Assembly (NCBI GenBank): GCA_021768085.1
Contig: JAETOJ010000016.1
Span: 1-59,240, forward strand
Source: Bacillota bacterium
GTDB taxonomy: Bacteria > Bacillota > Clostridia > Oscillospirales > Oscillospiraceae
DNA length: 59,240 bases
Reading direction: 5' to 3'
The notes below the pieces were generated by a model that did not search any database, was not told the origin of the DNA, and saw nothing but the letters and a program-made list of their open reading frames with translations. Below are positions 26,518 through 34,346 of this stretch, one piece after another. Position 1 is the first letter of the stretch. Each line of letters opens with the position of its first letter. The translations under genes and the position numbers were made by a program.

Positions 26518-27531
26518 ATGTCTAACCAGAGCAACAAGATCGACTGGGCATTGGTGCACGAGATGAGCGCCCAGTATGGCCATATTGTCCCCAATATGCG
26601 TTTTGGCAAGGAGAACGTAGTTCCGTCTGGAACCAATTTTGCCCCAGGCATTGACATGACCCCCAAGTGGGCCATTCCTGAAAAGGTTGTGATCAACACC
26701 ACGGTCACCGGCGGGTTTTTCAGCAAGAACATAAACCCGCAGCAGCCCATCACCACCCAGGAGATCTACGAATCCCTGCGGGCCAGCTGCCAGGCGGGTG
26801 CCCCTATGGTTCATGTGCACGTGCGGGACGCTCAGGGCTTTAACGGTCTGGACATGGATCTCTACCACCAGGTCCTGGACCCTTTGCGGGAGGAATTCCC
26901 CGATGTGGTTGTTGACGGCTGTGTAGTCTCTTATAAAGAGGGCTACTGGGATCGGATGGTGGAGATACTGAAGGCGGGCCTGCTGGACACCACGCCCATA
27001 AACACTACGGCCAACTATGCCAGTGACCGGCTTTTTGCCCCATATCCGCACCACATTATTGAAAAATGTGAGTTGGTGCAGACCTATAATGTCCATCCTC
27101 AGCTGGCCATCTTCACGGACGGCGATGTGGATAATGCCTATCGCTATTTGATTGCCCCCGGCCTGTTGGAGGCTCCCTACACGTGGTGTGTTGTCCCTGG
27201 CCTGCCCGGGTGCAGCCCCACCAGTAGCCCTGAGGTGATGATCGAAAGCGTTATGCACATCGTCCATCGCATCCGCGAGATTTCCGATCAGCGCATTATG
27301 ATCTGTTCAGGTGGACGGGGCAGCAGTTACATGGTTACCCTGGCGCTGCTCCTGGGTCTGGATATCCGAGTGGGCATGGAAGACACGATTTGGAAGTGGC
27401 CTCATAAGGACGAGCTCATCCAGACCAATGTGGAGTGCTTTGAGAGTATGCGCACGATCGCCCATCTTCTGGGTCGTGAAGTATATACGGCCCAGGAGCT
27501 TCGGACCGAGTTGGGCCTGAAGGCCAGGTAA
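26518..27531 (+). CDS. BKACE-family beta-keto acid cleavage enzyme
   Basis: A 337-residue member of the BKACE family (DUF849; 3-keto-5-aminohexanoate cleavage enzyme Kce is the prototype). These Zn-dependent enzymes condense a beta-keto acid with acetyl-CoA and split it into acetoacetate and a new acyl-CoA. The metal motif is H99/H101 in MVHVHVRDAQG and E288 in VGMEDTIWKW; ICSGGRGSSYMVTLALLLG precedes the latter. Length exceeds the usual 270-310 because of about 50 extra N-terminal residues (IDWALVHEMSAQYGHIVPNM). GGAGG precedes the ATG. It ends the plus arm. Confidence 0.9.
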   Translation: MSNQSNKIDWALVHEMSAQYGHIVPNMRFGKENVVPSGTNFAPGIDMTPKWAIPEKVVINTTVTGGFFSKNINPQQPITTQEIYESLRASCQAGAPMVHVHVRDAQGFNGLDMDLYHQVLDPLREEFPDVVVDGCVVSYKEGYWDRMVEILKAGLLDTTPINTTANYASDRLFAPYPHHIIEKCELVQTYNVHPQLAIFTDGDVDNAYRYLIAPGLLEAPYTWCVVPGLPGCSPTSSPEVMIESVMHIVHRIREISDQRIMICSGGRGSSYMVTLALLLGLDIRVGMEDTIWKWPHKDELIQTNVECFESMRTIAHLLGREVYTAQELRTELGLKAR

Positions 27532-27624
27532 GCCATAAAGCGCAGAACAAAGTAACTGTGAACCATCTCAACATCTCACGCCAGATAGAGCAGAGTGAGA
27601 AAATGCAATAGAGTTAGCTTGTCG

Positions 27625-27661
27625 AAAAGCGGCCTGCCTGGCTTCTTGCCAGGCAGGCCGC
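27625..27661 (-). terminator. Terminator between the BKACE and ATPase genes
   Basis: A perfect 14-bp stem GCGGCCTGCCTGGC / GCCAGGCAGGCCGC with a TTCTT loop. On the minus strand it is followed by TTTTCGAC, so it mainly serves the P-type ATPase gene. The bases at 27620-27630 (TTGTCGAAAAGC) resemble the start of the repeat element at 42323. The remaining ~200 bases of this gap show nothing else. Confidence 0.65.
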
Positions 27662-27755
27662 AAAGCAATGGGAATATAAACACAAAGGAGGCAACGGCAG
27701 GGAAGGAGCGAAACGGTATTCTTGTGTTCTATTTGCGCTATTGCGTCTGGGTTCT

Positions 27756-30278
27756 TTAGCGCCGCGCCGCCCGTTTGGGCGCGGCCCGCTTAGGACGTTC
27801 GCCGCTCCGCCGCTGGGCCATCAGGGCCAAGGCCGCGCTGCCCCACTCAAAAGCCCGCTCAAAGACGAAGATCACCGACGGTGTCAGCATCAGGAATACC
27901 AAGATCACCAGCCCCGCCTGGAAGTCCAGAGGGACGAGCTCAAACATCTCGCCAAAGGCCAGCACCGCCACGGCAAAGGCCGCCGTCATGGTGCCCAGCA
28001 GCGTCCACCGCTTCCAGTCCAGCGGCCGGGAGATGTAGTACAGCACCAGCAGGCCCACCTCGCCCATGATCACCGTGGCCAGGGTGGACAGGGTGACCCG
28101 CTCAAAGGCGAAAGCGAAGGTGAACAGCTCGATGAGGATCATCAGCACCACGTTGGCCAGCCCTCCCGGCAGGGCCCGTCGCAGCACGTTTGTCATAAAG
28201 CGGCCCTTCACGATCTCGTGGTTGGGCTCCAGGGCCAGCACGAAGGAGGGCGCGCCGATGGTGAGGGCGCTGATGAGGGTGAGCTGGATGGGCACGAAGG
28301 GGTAGGGGAACCCGGCGAACAGGGTGACCAGGGACAGGAATAGAGACATGATATTCTTCACCAGGTACAGCGCCGCTGCCCGCTGGATGTTGTTGATCAC
28401 CCGCCGGCCCTCCTCCACCACCTGGGGCATGGAGGCGAAGTTGGAGTCCAGCAGCACCACCTGGGCCACCTGGGCCGCCGCCTCCGCGCCGGAGGCCATG
28501 GCGATGCCGCAGTCTGCGTCCTTCAGGGCCAGCACGTCGTTGACGCCGTCCCCGGTCATAGCCACGGTGTGGCCCGCCTTTTGCAGGGCCTTCACCAGCT
28601 TGCGCTTCTGATCCGGCGTCACCCGGCCAAACACGTTGTACTCCCGCACCGCCCGGGCGTAGTCCGCCGGCTCCTTCAGGGTGGCGGCGTCCACGTATCT
28701 GTCCCCGCCGGCGATGCCCGCCTGAACCGCCACGGCGGACACGGTGGAGGGGTTGTCCCCGGAGATCACCTTGACGGTGACCCCCTGCTGGGCGAAGTAC
28801 TGGAAGGTCTTGGGGGCCTCCGCCCGGATGGGGTTGGAGATCACTGCCAGGGCCAGGGGCTCCACCCCGCCCACGATGCCGCCCTCCATGGTGGGAGCGT
28901 TGGCGCATCTGGCCAGCAGCAGCACCCTGCAGCCCTGCTCCTGATAGGGGGTGACCATATGCTGTAAATCAGCGTACCGGGCCTTCATGATGAACTCAGG
29001 CGCGCCCACCACGTAGGCCCCGTAGGCCTTGAACACCACCGCCGACCACTTGTTGGCGGAGGTGAAAGGCACCGTCCGCTCCACCTGCCACAGGGAGGAC
29101 TTGGAAAACCGCTGGGCCATGGCCCGGGCGGTGTCGTTGTCCGCGTCGATGGCTCGATAGTAGGCGTTGAAGATCTCCTCCACCCTGCCGGCGGGGCAGC
29201 GATCCTCATCCAGGGGGACGATCTCCTGCACGGACATCTCCGGCTGGGTGACGGTGCCCGTCTTGTCCACGCAGAGCACGTCCACATGGGCCAGGGTTTC
29301 CACGGCGGACAGCTCATGCACCAGGGTCTGCTTCTGGGCCAGCCGCATGACGGACACCGCCAGCGCCACGCTGGTGAGCAGATACAGCCCCTCGGGGATC
29401 ATGCCGATGAGTGCCGCCACCACCGCGGGGACGGCATCGGAAAACTCGTTGCCCTGCACCATCAGCTCGTTGTAGAACAATGCCGCGCCGATGGGGATCA
29501 GGGCAAAGCCGATGAACCGGATGAGCTTGTCCAGCGACTTCATCATCTCCGAGCGGCCCACCCCCTGATCCGCCTTGGCCTCCAGGGACAGCCGGGAGGC
29601 GTAGCTGGCCGCCCCCACCCGATCCAGCCGGGCCCGGCATTTGCCGGACACCACGAAGCTGCCGGACAGCAGCTCGTCGCCGGGATCCTTGGTGATGGGG
29701 TCGGCCTCGCCGGTGATGAGGGCCTCGTTCACCGTCACCTGCCCCGACATCACCGGGCCGTCGGCGGGGATCTGATCCCCCGCCCCCAGCTCCACAATGT
29801 CCTCCCGCACCAGCTTGTGGACGGGGACGGTGCCCAGCTGCCCGTCCCGCACCACCTTCACCCGGGTCTCGCTGATGAGGGACAGCTTCTCCAGGGTGGC
29901 CCGGGAGCGGAGCTGCTGGATGATGCCGATGAGTGAGTTGACCAGGGCGATGCCCAGGAACATCATGTCCTTGAAGTCTCCGGCCAGGATCAGCAGGGCG
30001 GCCAGCACCACAAACACCAGGTTGAAGAAGGTGAGGGTGTTCTCCCGAATGATCTGCCCGGTGGACTTGGAGGTGGACCCCACCGCCTCGTTGCCCATGC
30101 CCTGCTCCAGAAGGCGGGCGGCCTGGGCGGCGGTGAGGCCGGTTTTGGGGTCGGGGAACAGGCGCTCCGGCTCCCTGGGCGAGCGGGCGGCCCGCTCCTC
30201 CCGGCGGCGCTCCCGCTGCTTTTCTTCCCGTCCCCGTTTGGGGGGCGGGGCCTGTTGTGTCTGCGACGATTGAGCCAT
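27756..30278 (-). CDS. P-type cation-transporting ATPase
   Basis: An 840-residue HAD-type P-ATPase. A basic N-terminal tail (KRGREEKQRERRREER) is followed by the actuator domain, with ALITGEADPITKDPGDELLS as the usual TGES region. Phosphorylation motif VDKTGTVTQPEMS holds the aspartate at about residue 336. The hinge reads MTGDGVNDVLALKDADCGIA. About ten membrane helices are visible. The heavy-metal CPx motif is absent, so transport of Ca2+, Mg2+ or another light cation is more likely. The ATG at 30278 is chosen for AAGGAG; 27 further residues are open upstream. It stands alone, ending in its own terminator. Confidence 0.88.
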   Translation of the reverse strand: MAQSSQTQQAPPPKRGREEKQRERRREERAARSPREPERLFPDPKTGLTAAQAARLLEQGMGNEAVGSTSKSTGQIIRENTLTFFNLVFVVLAALLILAGDFKDMMFLGIALVNSLIGIIQQLRSRATLEKLSLISETRVKVVRDGQLGTVPVHKLVREDIVELGAGDQIPADGPVMSGQVTVNEALITGEADPITKDPGDELLSGSFVVSGKCRARLDRVGAASYASRLSLEAKADQGVGRSEMMKSLDKLIRFIGFALIPIGAALFYNELMVQGNEFSDAVPAVVAALIGMIPEGLYLLTSVALAVSVMRLAQKQTLVHELSAVETLAHVDVLCVDKTGTVTQPEMSVQEIVPLDEDRCPAGRVEEIFNAYYRAIDADNDTARAMAQRFSKSSLWQVERTVPFTSANKWSAVVFKAYGAYVVGAPEFIMKARYADLQHMVTPYQEQGCRVLLLARCANAPTMEGGIVGGVEPLALAVISNPIRAEAPKTFQYFAQQGVTVKVISGDNPSTVSAVAVQAGIAGGDRYVDAATLKEPADYARAVREYNVFGRVTPDQKRKLVKALQKAGHTVAMTGDGVNDVLALKDADCGIAMASGAEAAAQVAQVVLLDSNFASMPQVVEEGRRVINNIQRAAALYLVKNIMSLFLSLVTLFAGFPYPFVPIQLTLISALTIGAPSFVLALEPNHEIVKGRFMTNVLRRALPGGLANVVLMILIELFTFAFAFERVTLSTLATVIMGEVGLLVLYYISRPLDWKRWTLLGTMTAAFAVAVLAFGEMFELVPLDFQAGLVILVFLMLTPSVIFVFERAFEWGSAALALMAQRRSGERPKRAAPKRAARR

Positions 30279-30431
30279 AAGAAAGCTCCTTTTTGTCATA
30301 GTTTGTAGCTTGCTGTGACTTCTATCATACCATAAGAAAGGGCTGGCGTAAACCGCCAACCCTTTAACGTTTTATTAAATCAGACAAAAAAGAAGTGCGG
30401 AGGGCATGAGCGTGACAAGGCTGCGGTTCCT

Positions 30432-31331
30432 TTAAAGGCTCCATCTTACCTCAAGGGTGAACACCCCGCCCTCCCACCGGGCGGCGGCGGAATGGCCCAT
30501 CCGCTCCGCCAGGGCCTTGACGATGGCCAGCCCCAGGCCGGTGGATTGGCCGGTACGCATTTTGTCGGCGGTGTAGAACCGCTCGAACACGTGGGCGGCG
30601 TCCTCCTCGGTGAGCCCCTCCGCCCGGTTGGAGAAGGCGGACACGATGGCGCCGCCCTCCCGGTACAGCCGCACCGTGAGGGTGCCGGTGCCGTGGCGCA
30701 GGGCGTTGGTGAGCAGGTTGGAGAAGATCCGGGTCACCGCCCCGCTATCCGCCCACACCGGGGGCAGGCCCTCCTGGATATCCACCGCCATGTCCAGTCC
30801 CGCCTCCTCGATCTGCCCATAGGAGGCGGCCAGCTGATCGGACAGGGCGCGGCCCAGATCCACCTGCTCCCGCTCCAAGGGGAGCTCGCCCCCCTCGATC
30901 CGGGACAGGTCGTAGAAGGAGGCGATGAAGGTCTGGAGGGTGCGGGCGCGGCCCTCGATCACCGTCAGGTACTCCTCTTTTTTTTCGGGGGACAGCCCGT
31001 CCCCCTCCAGCAGCTGGAGATAGCCCAGGATGGAGGTCAGCGGCGTGCGGAGATCGTGAGATACGTTGGCGATCTGCCGCCGCAGCTCCTGCTCCTTCCG
31101 GCGGTAGAGGGCCCGCTCCTCCTGCCGCAGCTCCAGCAGCTGGTTTAGGCAGGCCAGCAGCTCCTCCGCCCCGGCGCTGGGGCAGGGGAGGGACAGCCGG
31201 GCCGTCGTCTCGTCGGCCATCTGCTCCCGCATCCGGCGGGCGGCCCGGTGGAGGCCCTGCTCCAGGGTATACTGCCGCCAGATCAGGACGGCGCAGGCCA
31301 GGGCCAGGAGGACAATGAGGACAATCTGCAT
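30432..31331 (-). CDS. Sensor histidine kinase, single membrane helix
   Basis: A 299-residue kinase. One membrane helix lies at about 2-20, then a short helical linker without a sensor domain, H92 in NVSHDLRTPLTSILGYLQLL, and an ATPase domain with NLLTNALRHGTGTL and GQSTGLGLAIVKALAERMG. This build is typical of intramembrane-sensing kinases linked to antimicrobial-peptide ABC exporters. The ATG at 31331 is preferred over a GTG nine bases earlier because AAGGGG is at proper spacing. It lies at the 3' end of the ABC transporter cluster with its likely partner regulator at 33579. Confidence 0.9.
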   Translation of the reverse strand: MQIVLIVLLALACAVLIWRQYTLEQGLHRAARRMREQMADETTARLSLPCPSAGAEELLACLNQLLELRQEERALYRRKEQELRRQIANVSHDLRTPLTSILGYLQLLEGDGLSPEKKEEYLTVIEGRARTLQTFIASFYDLSRIEGGELPLEREQVDLGRALSDQLAASYGQIEEAGLDMAVDIQEGLPPVWADSGAVTRIFSNLLTNALRHGTGTLTVRLYREGGAIVSAFSNRAEGLTEEDAAHVFERFYTADKMRTGQSTGLGLAIVKALAERMGHSAAARWEGGVFTLEVRWSL

Positions 31332-31352
31332 GGAGGGCACCCCTTCCGGCGG

Positions 31353-31523
31353 TCACAGAATTCTGAACAGGACAAGCAGCAGCAGGGCCAGCAGCGCAAG
31401 CAGGGCCGCCTTGACATACCAGGGAGAGCGGTCACCCCGGGCCAGCCAAAGCCCTGCCGCGATCAACAGGATGGGGCTGAAAATGCCCAGGGGGCCTCCG
31501 GCAAAGATCAAAAACCATTCCAT
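31353..31523 (-). CDS. Small membrane protein (56 aa)
   Basis: The frame MEWFLIFAGGPLGIFSPILL then IAAGLWLARGDRSPWYVKAA ends in a run of Leu/Ala. It predicts two membrane helices joined by a short charged loop. Its start overlaps the end of a 22-codon hydrophobic ORF, suggesting coupled translation; it has no strong ribosome site of its own. No family is recognised. It lies between an ABC-2 permease and a kinase. Confidence 0.55.
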   Translation of the reverse strand: MEWFLIFAGGPLGIFSPILLIAAGLWLARGDRSPWYVKAALLALLALLLLVLFRIL

Positions 31524-31576
31524 CCGAACAGCACCATATAGAGAAGCATAAGAAAAACAACGATAGGGATCTTCAT
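31508..31576 (-). CDS. 22-residue hydrophobic peptide ORF
   Basis: ATG at 31576 is preceded by AGAGGTG six bases upstream, a good ribosome site. The frame encodes MKIPIVVFLMLLYMVLFGWN plus GF, essentially one membrane helix. Its stop overlaps the start of the 56-residue ORF (31523). It could be a real small membrane peptide or a leader that couples translation of the next gene. Confidence 0.4.
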   Translation of the reverse strand: MKIPIVVFLMLLYMVLFGWNGF

Positions 31577-31600
31577 AGTGCACCTCTTGTGAAGCCGTCC

Positions 31601-31622
31601 AGCCGGGCCTTTCGGCCCGGCT
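31601..31622. other. Intercistronic hairpin
   Basis: AGCCGGGCC and GGCCCGGCT pair perfectly around TTTC. No T-run follows on the minus strand, so it may be an mRNA-stabilising or attenuating hairpin rather than a strong terminator. It sits between the 26-residue and 22-residue ORFs. Confidence 0.45.
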
Positions 31623-31631
31623 GAACAGGTC

Positions 31632-31712
31632 TTATTTTTCCCGCTTTTGCAGGATGCAGCAGAGCCCGGCAATCACGGACGCCGCAAGGACAATACCAAA
31701 GGCGATGCCCAT
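31632..31712 (-). CDS. 26-residue membrane peptide ORF
   Basis: ATG at 31712 has GAGGAG eight bases upstream. The product MGIAFGIVLAASVIAGLCCI then LQKREK is one membrane helix with a positively charged tail, a common shape for transporter-associated small proteins. An in-frame ATG at 31733 overlaps the permease stop as ATGA and would add MKRGEKR. It lies directly after the ABC permease. Confidence 0.45.
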   Translation of the reverse strand: MGIAFGIVLAASVIAGLCCILQKREK

Positions 31713-31729
31713 CCGTTTTTCTCCTCGTT

Positions 31730-32509
31730 TCATTTGATCTCCTTTCTGTGGAACCCGTACAGGCCGATGGCGGTACACACGACCACCCAAAAGGCTCCCA
31801 CCAGCCACGACTGGCCCAGATAGACCGGGTCGCCCACCACGGCCTTGACGTTGGACAGCATGGTATTGGGGAAATAGGCGTGTACCTTCAGCAGCAGCTC
31901 CCCGATCCCGCCCTCAAGGAGCAGGCCCGCCACCTCCACAACACTGGGCGCCACAAAGATCAGGCCCACATGGAGGAAGGACGCCGCCATTTCCCCGTGG
32001 ATCAGGAACAGGCACATACAGGCCGCCGCCTGGGCGCCGATCCACAGGGGCAGGCCCGCCGCCAGGAAATAGCCCACAATGGCCATGGCGTCTGCGGCAG
32101 AGTAAAATCCGGCGGACGGCTCCATGGGCAGCACAATGGCGCACAGGCCGATGAAGAAGCCCATCATCACCGCCAGATATACGATGGAGAGCAGGGTCTG
32201 GGCGATGAGCTTGCCCAGGTAGATCCGGGTACGGCTCAGGCCAAAGGACACCTCATTTTTCAGGGTGGAGTTCTTGTACTGCCCTGCGAACACAATGTCC
32301 CCGGTGAGCAGGCAGACGCATAAGCCGATGGCCCCCATCACCACGATGCTGACGACGGCCCCGCCGAAGGGGGTTGCCATGGAATGGGAGTTGTGGAAGG
32401 CGAACATGGAGGCGTACAGCCCCTCCAGGGCCAGCAGGACACCCAGGGTGATATAGGTGTAGGGCCGGCGCAGCAGCTTGTAGATCTCGGCGCGGATGTA
32501 GTTAAGCAT
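31730..32509 (-). CDS. ABC-2 type permease
   Basis: A 259-residue membrane subunit with six hydrophobic segments, beginning MLNYIRAEIYKLLRRPYTYI, the cytoplasmic amphipathic start common to lantibiotic/bacitracin-immunity ABC permeases. Later FAGQYKNSTLKNEVSFGLSR matches the conserved NE-S-GxSR loop of this family. The ATG at 32509 overlaps the ATPase stop (32502-32504), so the two are coupled; an upstream GTG is less likely. With the ATPase it probably exports or removes a peptide or lipid-active drug. Confidence 0.88.
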   Translation of the reverse strand: MLNYIRAEIYKLLRRPYTYITLGVLLALEGLYASMFAFHNSHSMATPFGGAVVSIVVMGAIGLCVCLLTGDIVFAGQYKNSTLKNEVSFGLSRTRIYLGKLIAQTLLSIVYLAVMMGFFIGLCAIVLPMEPSAGFYSAADAMAIVGYFLAAGLPLWIGAQAAACMCLFLIHGEMAASFLHVGLIFVAPSVVEVAGLLLEGGIGELLLKVHAYFPNTMLSNVKAVVGDPVYLGQSWLVGAFWVVVCTAIGLYGFHRKEIK

Positions 32510-33428
32510 GAGGGCCACCCCCGATCAGGTTGAGGAAATAGGCCTCCAGATCCGCGCCCTTCTGCTCCATGGCCAGCAGGGCCACCCCGTTCTGGGCCAG
32601 GGCGTAGGACGCCCGCTTGGGGTCGTCCAGGCAGTCGTAGAGCTGGATCACGTTGCCAGGCAGCACCTCGAACTTGTCGGTGCCCAGCTGGGTCTGGAGG
32701 ATGGCGGCGGCCTTGGCCGCGTCGTCCACCTCTAAGCGCAGGCAGGTGCGGCACTTGTCGTGCAGCGCCTCCGCCGAGATCTCCTCCAATAGCTTTCCCT
32801 GCTCCATGAAGCCGTACCGGGTGGCGATGCTGGACAGCTCGGACAGGATGTGGCTGGAGATCAAAATGGTGGTTTCCCGCTCCACATTGAGCCGGCGGAG
32901 GATCTGCCGGAACTCCGCCACCCCCTCGGGATCCAGGCCGTTGATGGGCTCGTCCAGGATGAGGAAGTCCGGGTGGTTCATCAGGGCCAGGGCCAGCCCC
33001 AGCCGCTGCTTCATGCCCAGGGAGAACGATTTGAACTTCTTTGTCCCCGCAGCCGTCAGATTCACCAGCTCCAGCGCCTCGTCCACCACGCCCTTGCCGG
33101 GGATGCCCCGCTGGAGGCGGTAGTACTCCAGGTTCTCCCGGGCGGTGAGGAAGGGGGAGAAGGAGGGGATCTCGATCATGGCCCCGGTGCGGGATCGCTG
33201 GGCGCGCAAGTCCTTTCCCGAGGCGCCGAACAGCTCCAGCTCGCCGCCGGTGGGGGTGGACTGGCCGGTGGCCATCCGCATAAAGGTGGTCTTGCCTGCC
33301 CCGTTCCGGCCCACCAGGCCGTAGACGTCCCCCCGGCGCACCATCAGGTTCAGCCCGTCCAGGGCCAGGCAGCTCCCGTAGGCCTTGGACAGGCCGTAGG
33401 CCGCCAGCACCGCTGTATTTTCCGTCAT
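32502..33428 (-). CDS. ABC transporter ATP-binding protein
   Basis: A 308-residue ATPase. Walker A is GLVGRNGAGKTTFMRMATG, the Q-loop region GAMIEIPSFSPFLTARENLE is typical of bacitracin/lantibiotic immunity ATPases (BcrA type), the signature is FSLGMKQRLGLALALM, and Walker B is LILDEPINGLDPEG. About 80 C-terminal residues form the usual regulatory extension. GGAAA-type sites lie upstream of the ATG. It is coupled with the ABC-2 permease and lies between regulator (33579) and kinase (30432). Confidence 0.93.
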   Translation of the reverse strand: MTENTAVLAAYGLSKAYGSCLALDGLNLMVRRGDVYGLVGRNGAGKTTFMRMATGQSTPTGGELELFGASGKDLRAQRSRTGAMIEIPSFSPFLTARENLEYYRLQRGIPGKGVVDEALELVNLTAAGTKKFKSFSLGMKQRLGLALALMNHPDFLILDEPINGLDPEGVAEFRQILRRLNVERETTILISSHILSELSSIATRYGFMEQGKLLEEISAEALHDKCRTCLRLEVDDAAKAAAILQTQLGTDKFEVLPGNVIQLYDCLDDPKRASYALAQNGVALLAMEQKGADLEAYFLNLIGGGPHA

Positions 33429-33551
33429 AGCGTTTCCGCCTTTCTGTTTGAACTGTCCCTATGATACCGCCGAAAGGCCAAAACTCCTGAAAGGAAATCT
33501 AAAGAAAACCTAAATTCCATCGCACGCATTTTCCGAGGAAAAGCGGCGTAC

Positions 33552-33585
33552 CCTGTAGGGGAGGGGCTTGCCCCTCCCCTACAGG
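33552..33585. repeat. Perfect 16-bp palindromic repeat (REP-like)
   Basis: CCTGTAGGGGAGGGGC and its exact reverse complement are separated by TT. The right arm includes the TAG stop of the response regulator gene. The TGTAGGGG start resembles dispersed palindromes I recall in Oscillospiraceae genomes. It is not followed by a T-run, so a mobile palindrome is more likely than a terminator. Confidence 0.55.
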
Positions 33586-34271
33586 ACGTCTCCCAATTTG
33601 AAGCCAATCCCCCAGACTGTTTTAATATAGCTGCGATCCGGATCGGCTTTGGCCAGCTTGGAGCGCAGGTTGCTGACGTGGACGTTCACCGTGTTGTCGT
33701 CCCCGATGAAGTCCTCCCCCCACACGGCCTCGTAGATCTGGGCCCGGGAGAAGGCCCGCCGGGGGTTTTTCATCAGCAGGGCCAGAATGTCGAACTCCCG
33801 GCCGGTGAGGGGCACCTCCCGCCCGTCCACCAGGGCGGCGTGGCTGTCCAGATCCAGGGTCAGCGGCCCCGCGGACAGGGCCTCCGCCGCCGGCACGCTG
33901 AACTGGCGGCTGCGGCGCAGCTGGGCCTCCACCCGGGCCAGCACCTCGGCATTGTCAAAGGGCTTGGGGATGAAGTCGTCCGCCCCCAGCTTGAGGACGT
34001 TCACCCGGTCGGACACCCCCAGCTTGGCGGACACCACGATGATGGGCATGGTTTTCCCCCGGCGCACCCGCTGGATGAACTCCTCACCGGTGACCCCGGG
34101 GAGCATGAGATCCAGCAGCACCAGATCATAGTCGTATTTTTCCGCCCAGAGCAGGGCCTCACTGCCGGAGAAGGCGGCCCGGCAGGTGTAGCCCGCCCCC
34201 TCCAAAATGGCGCACAGCAGGCGGTTGATGTCGGCGTCGTCCTCGACGATCAGGATGTTGGCGTGTTCCAC
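33579..34271 (-). CDS. OmpR-family response regulator (VanR-like)
   Basis: A 230-residue regulator. The receiver begins ILIVEDDADINRLLCAILEG, has the phosphoacceptor Asp at about residue 54 in VLLDLMLPGVTG and Lys in DDFIPKPFDNAEVL. The DNA-binding domain has LTGREFDILALLMKNPRRAF and DNTVNVHVSNLRSKLAKADP. It lies upstream of the ABC genes on the same strand with about 150 bases between, and probably forms a system with the kinase at 30432. It likely controls the transporter in response to a cell-envelope drug. Its stop lies inside a palindromic repeat. Confidence 0.92.
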   Translation of the reverse strand: MEHANILIVEDDADINRLLCAILEGAGYTCRAAFSGSEALLWAEKYDYDLVLLDLMLPGVTGEEFIQRVRRGKTMPIIVVSAKLGVSDRVNVLKLGADDFIPKPFDNAEVLARVEAQLRRSRQFSVPAAEALSAGPLTLDLDSHAALVDGREVPLTGREFDILALLMKNPRRAFSRAQIYEAVWGEDFIGDDNTVNVHVSNLRSKLAKADPDRSYIKTVWGIGFKLGDVL

Positions 34272-34309
34272 GGTGCTCCCCCCAGTTCATTACTTGGATA
34301 GTATAGCAT

Positions 34310-34341
34310 AAAAGCCCCCGGCGTTTCCATACGCCGGGGGC
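34310..34341 (-). terminator. Terminator of the ATP-grasp operon
   Basis: An 11-bp stem GCCCCCGGCGT / ACGCCGGGGGC with a TTCCAT loop; on the minus strand it is followed by TTTTATG. It lies six bases after the ATP-grasp stop. Confidence 0.85.
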
Positions 34342-34346
34342 AGACT

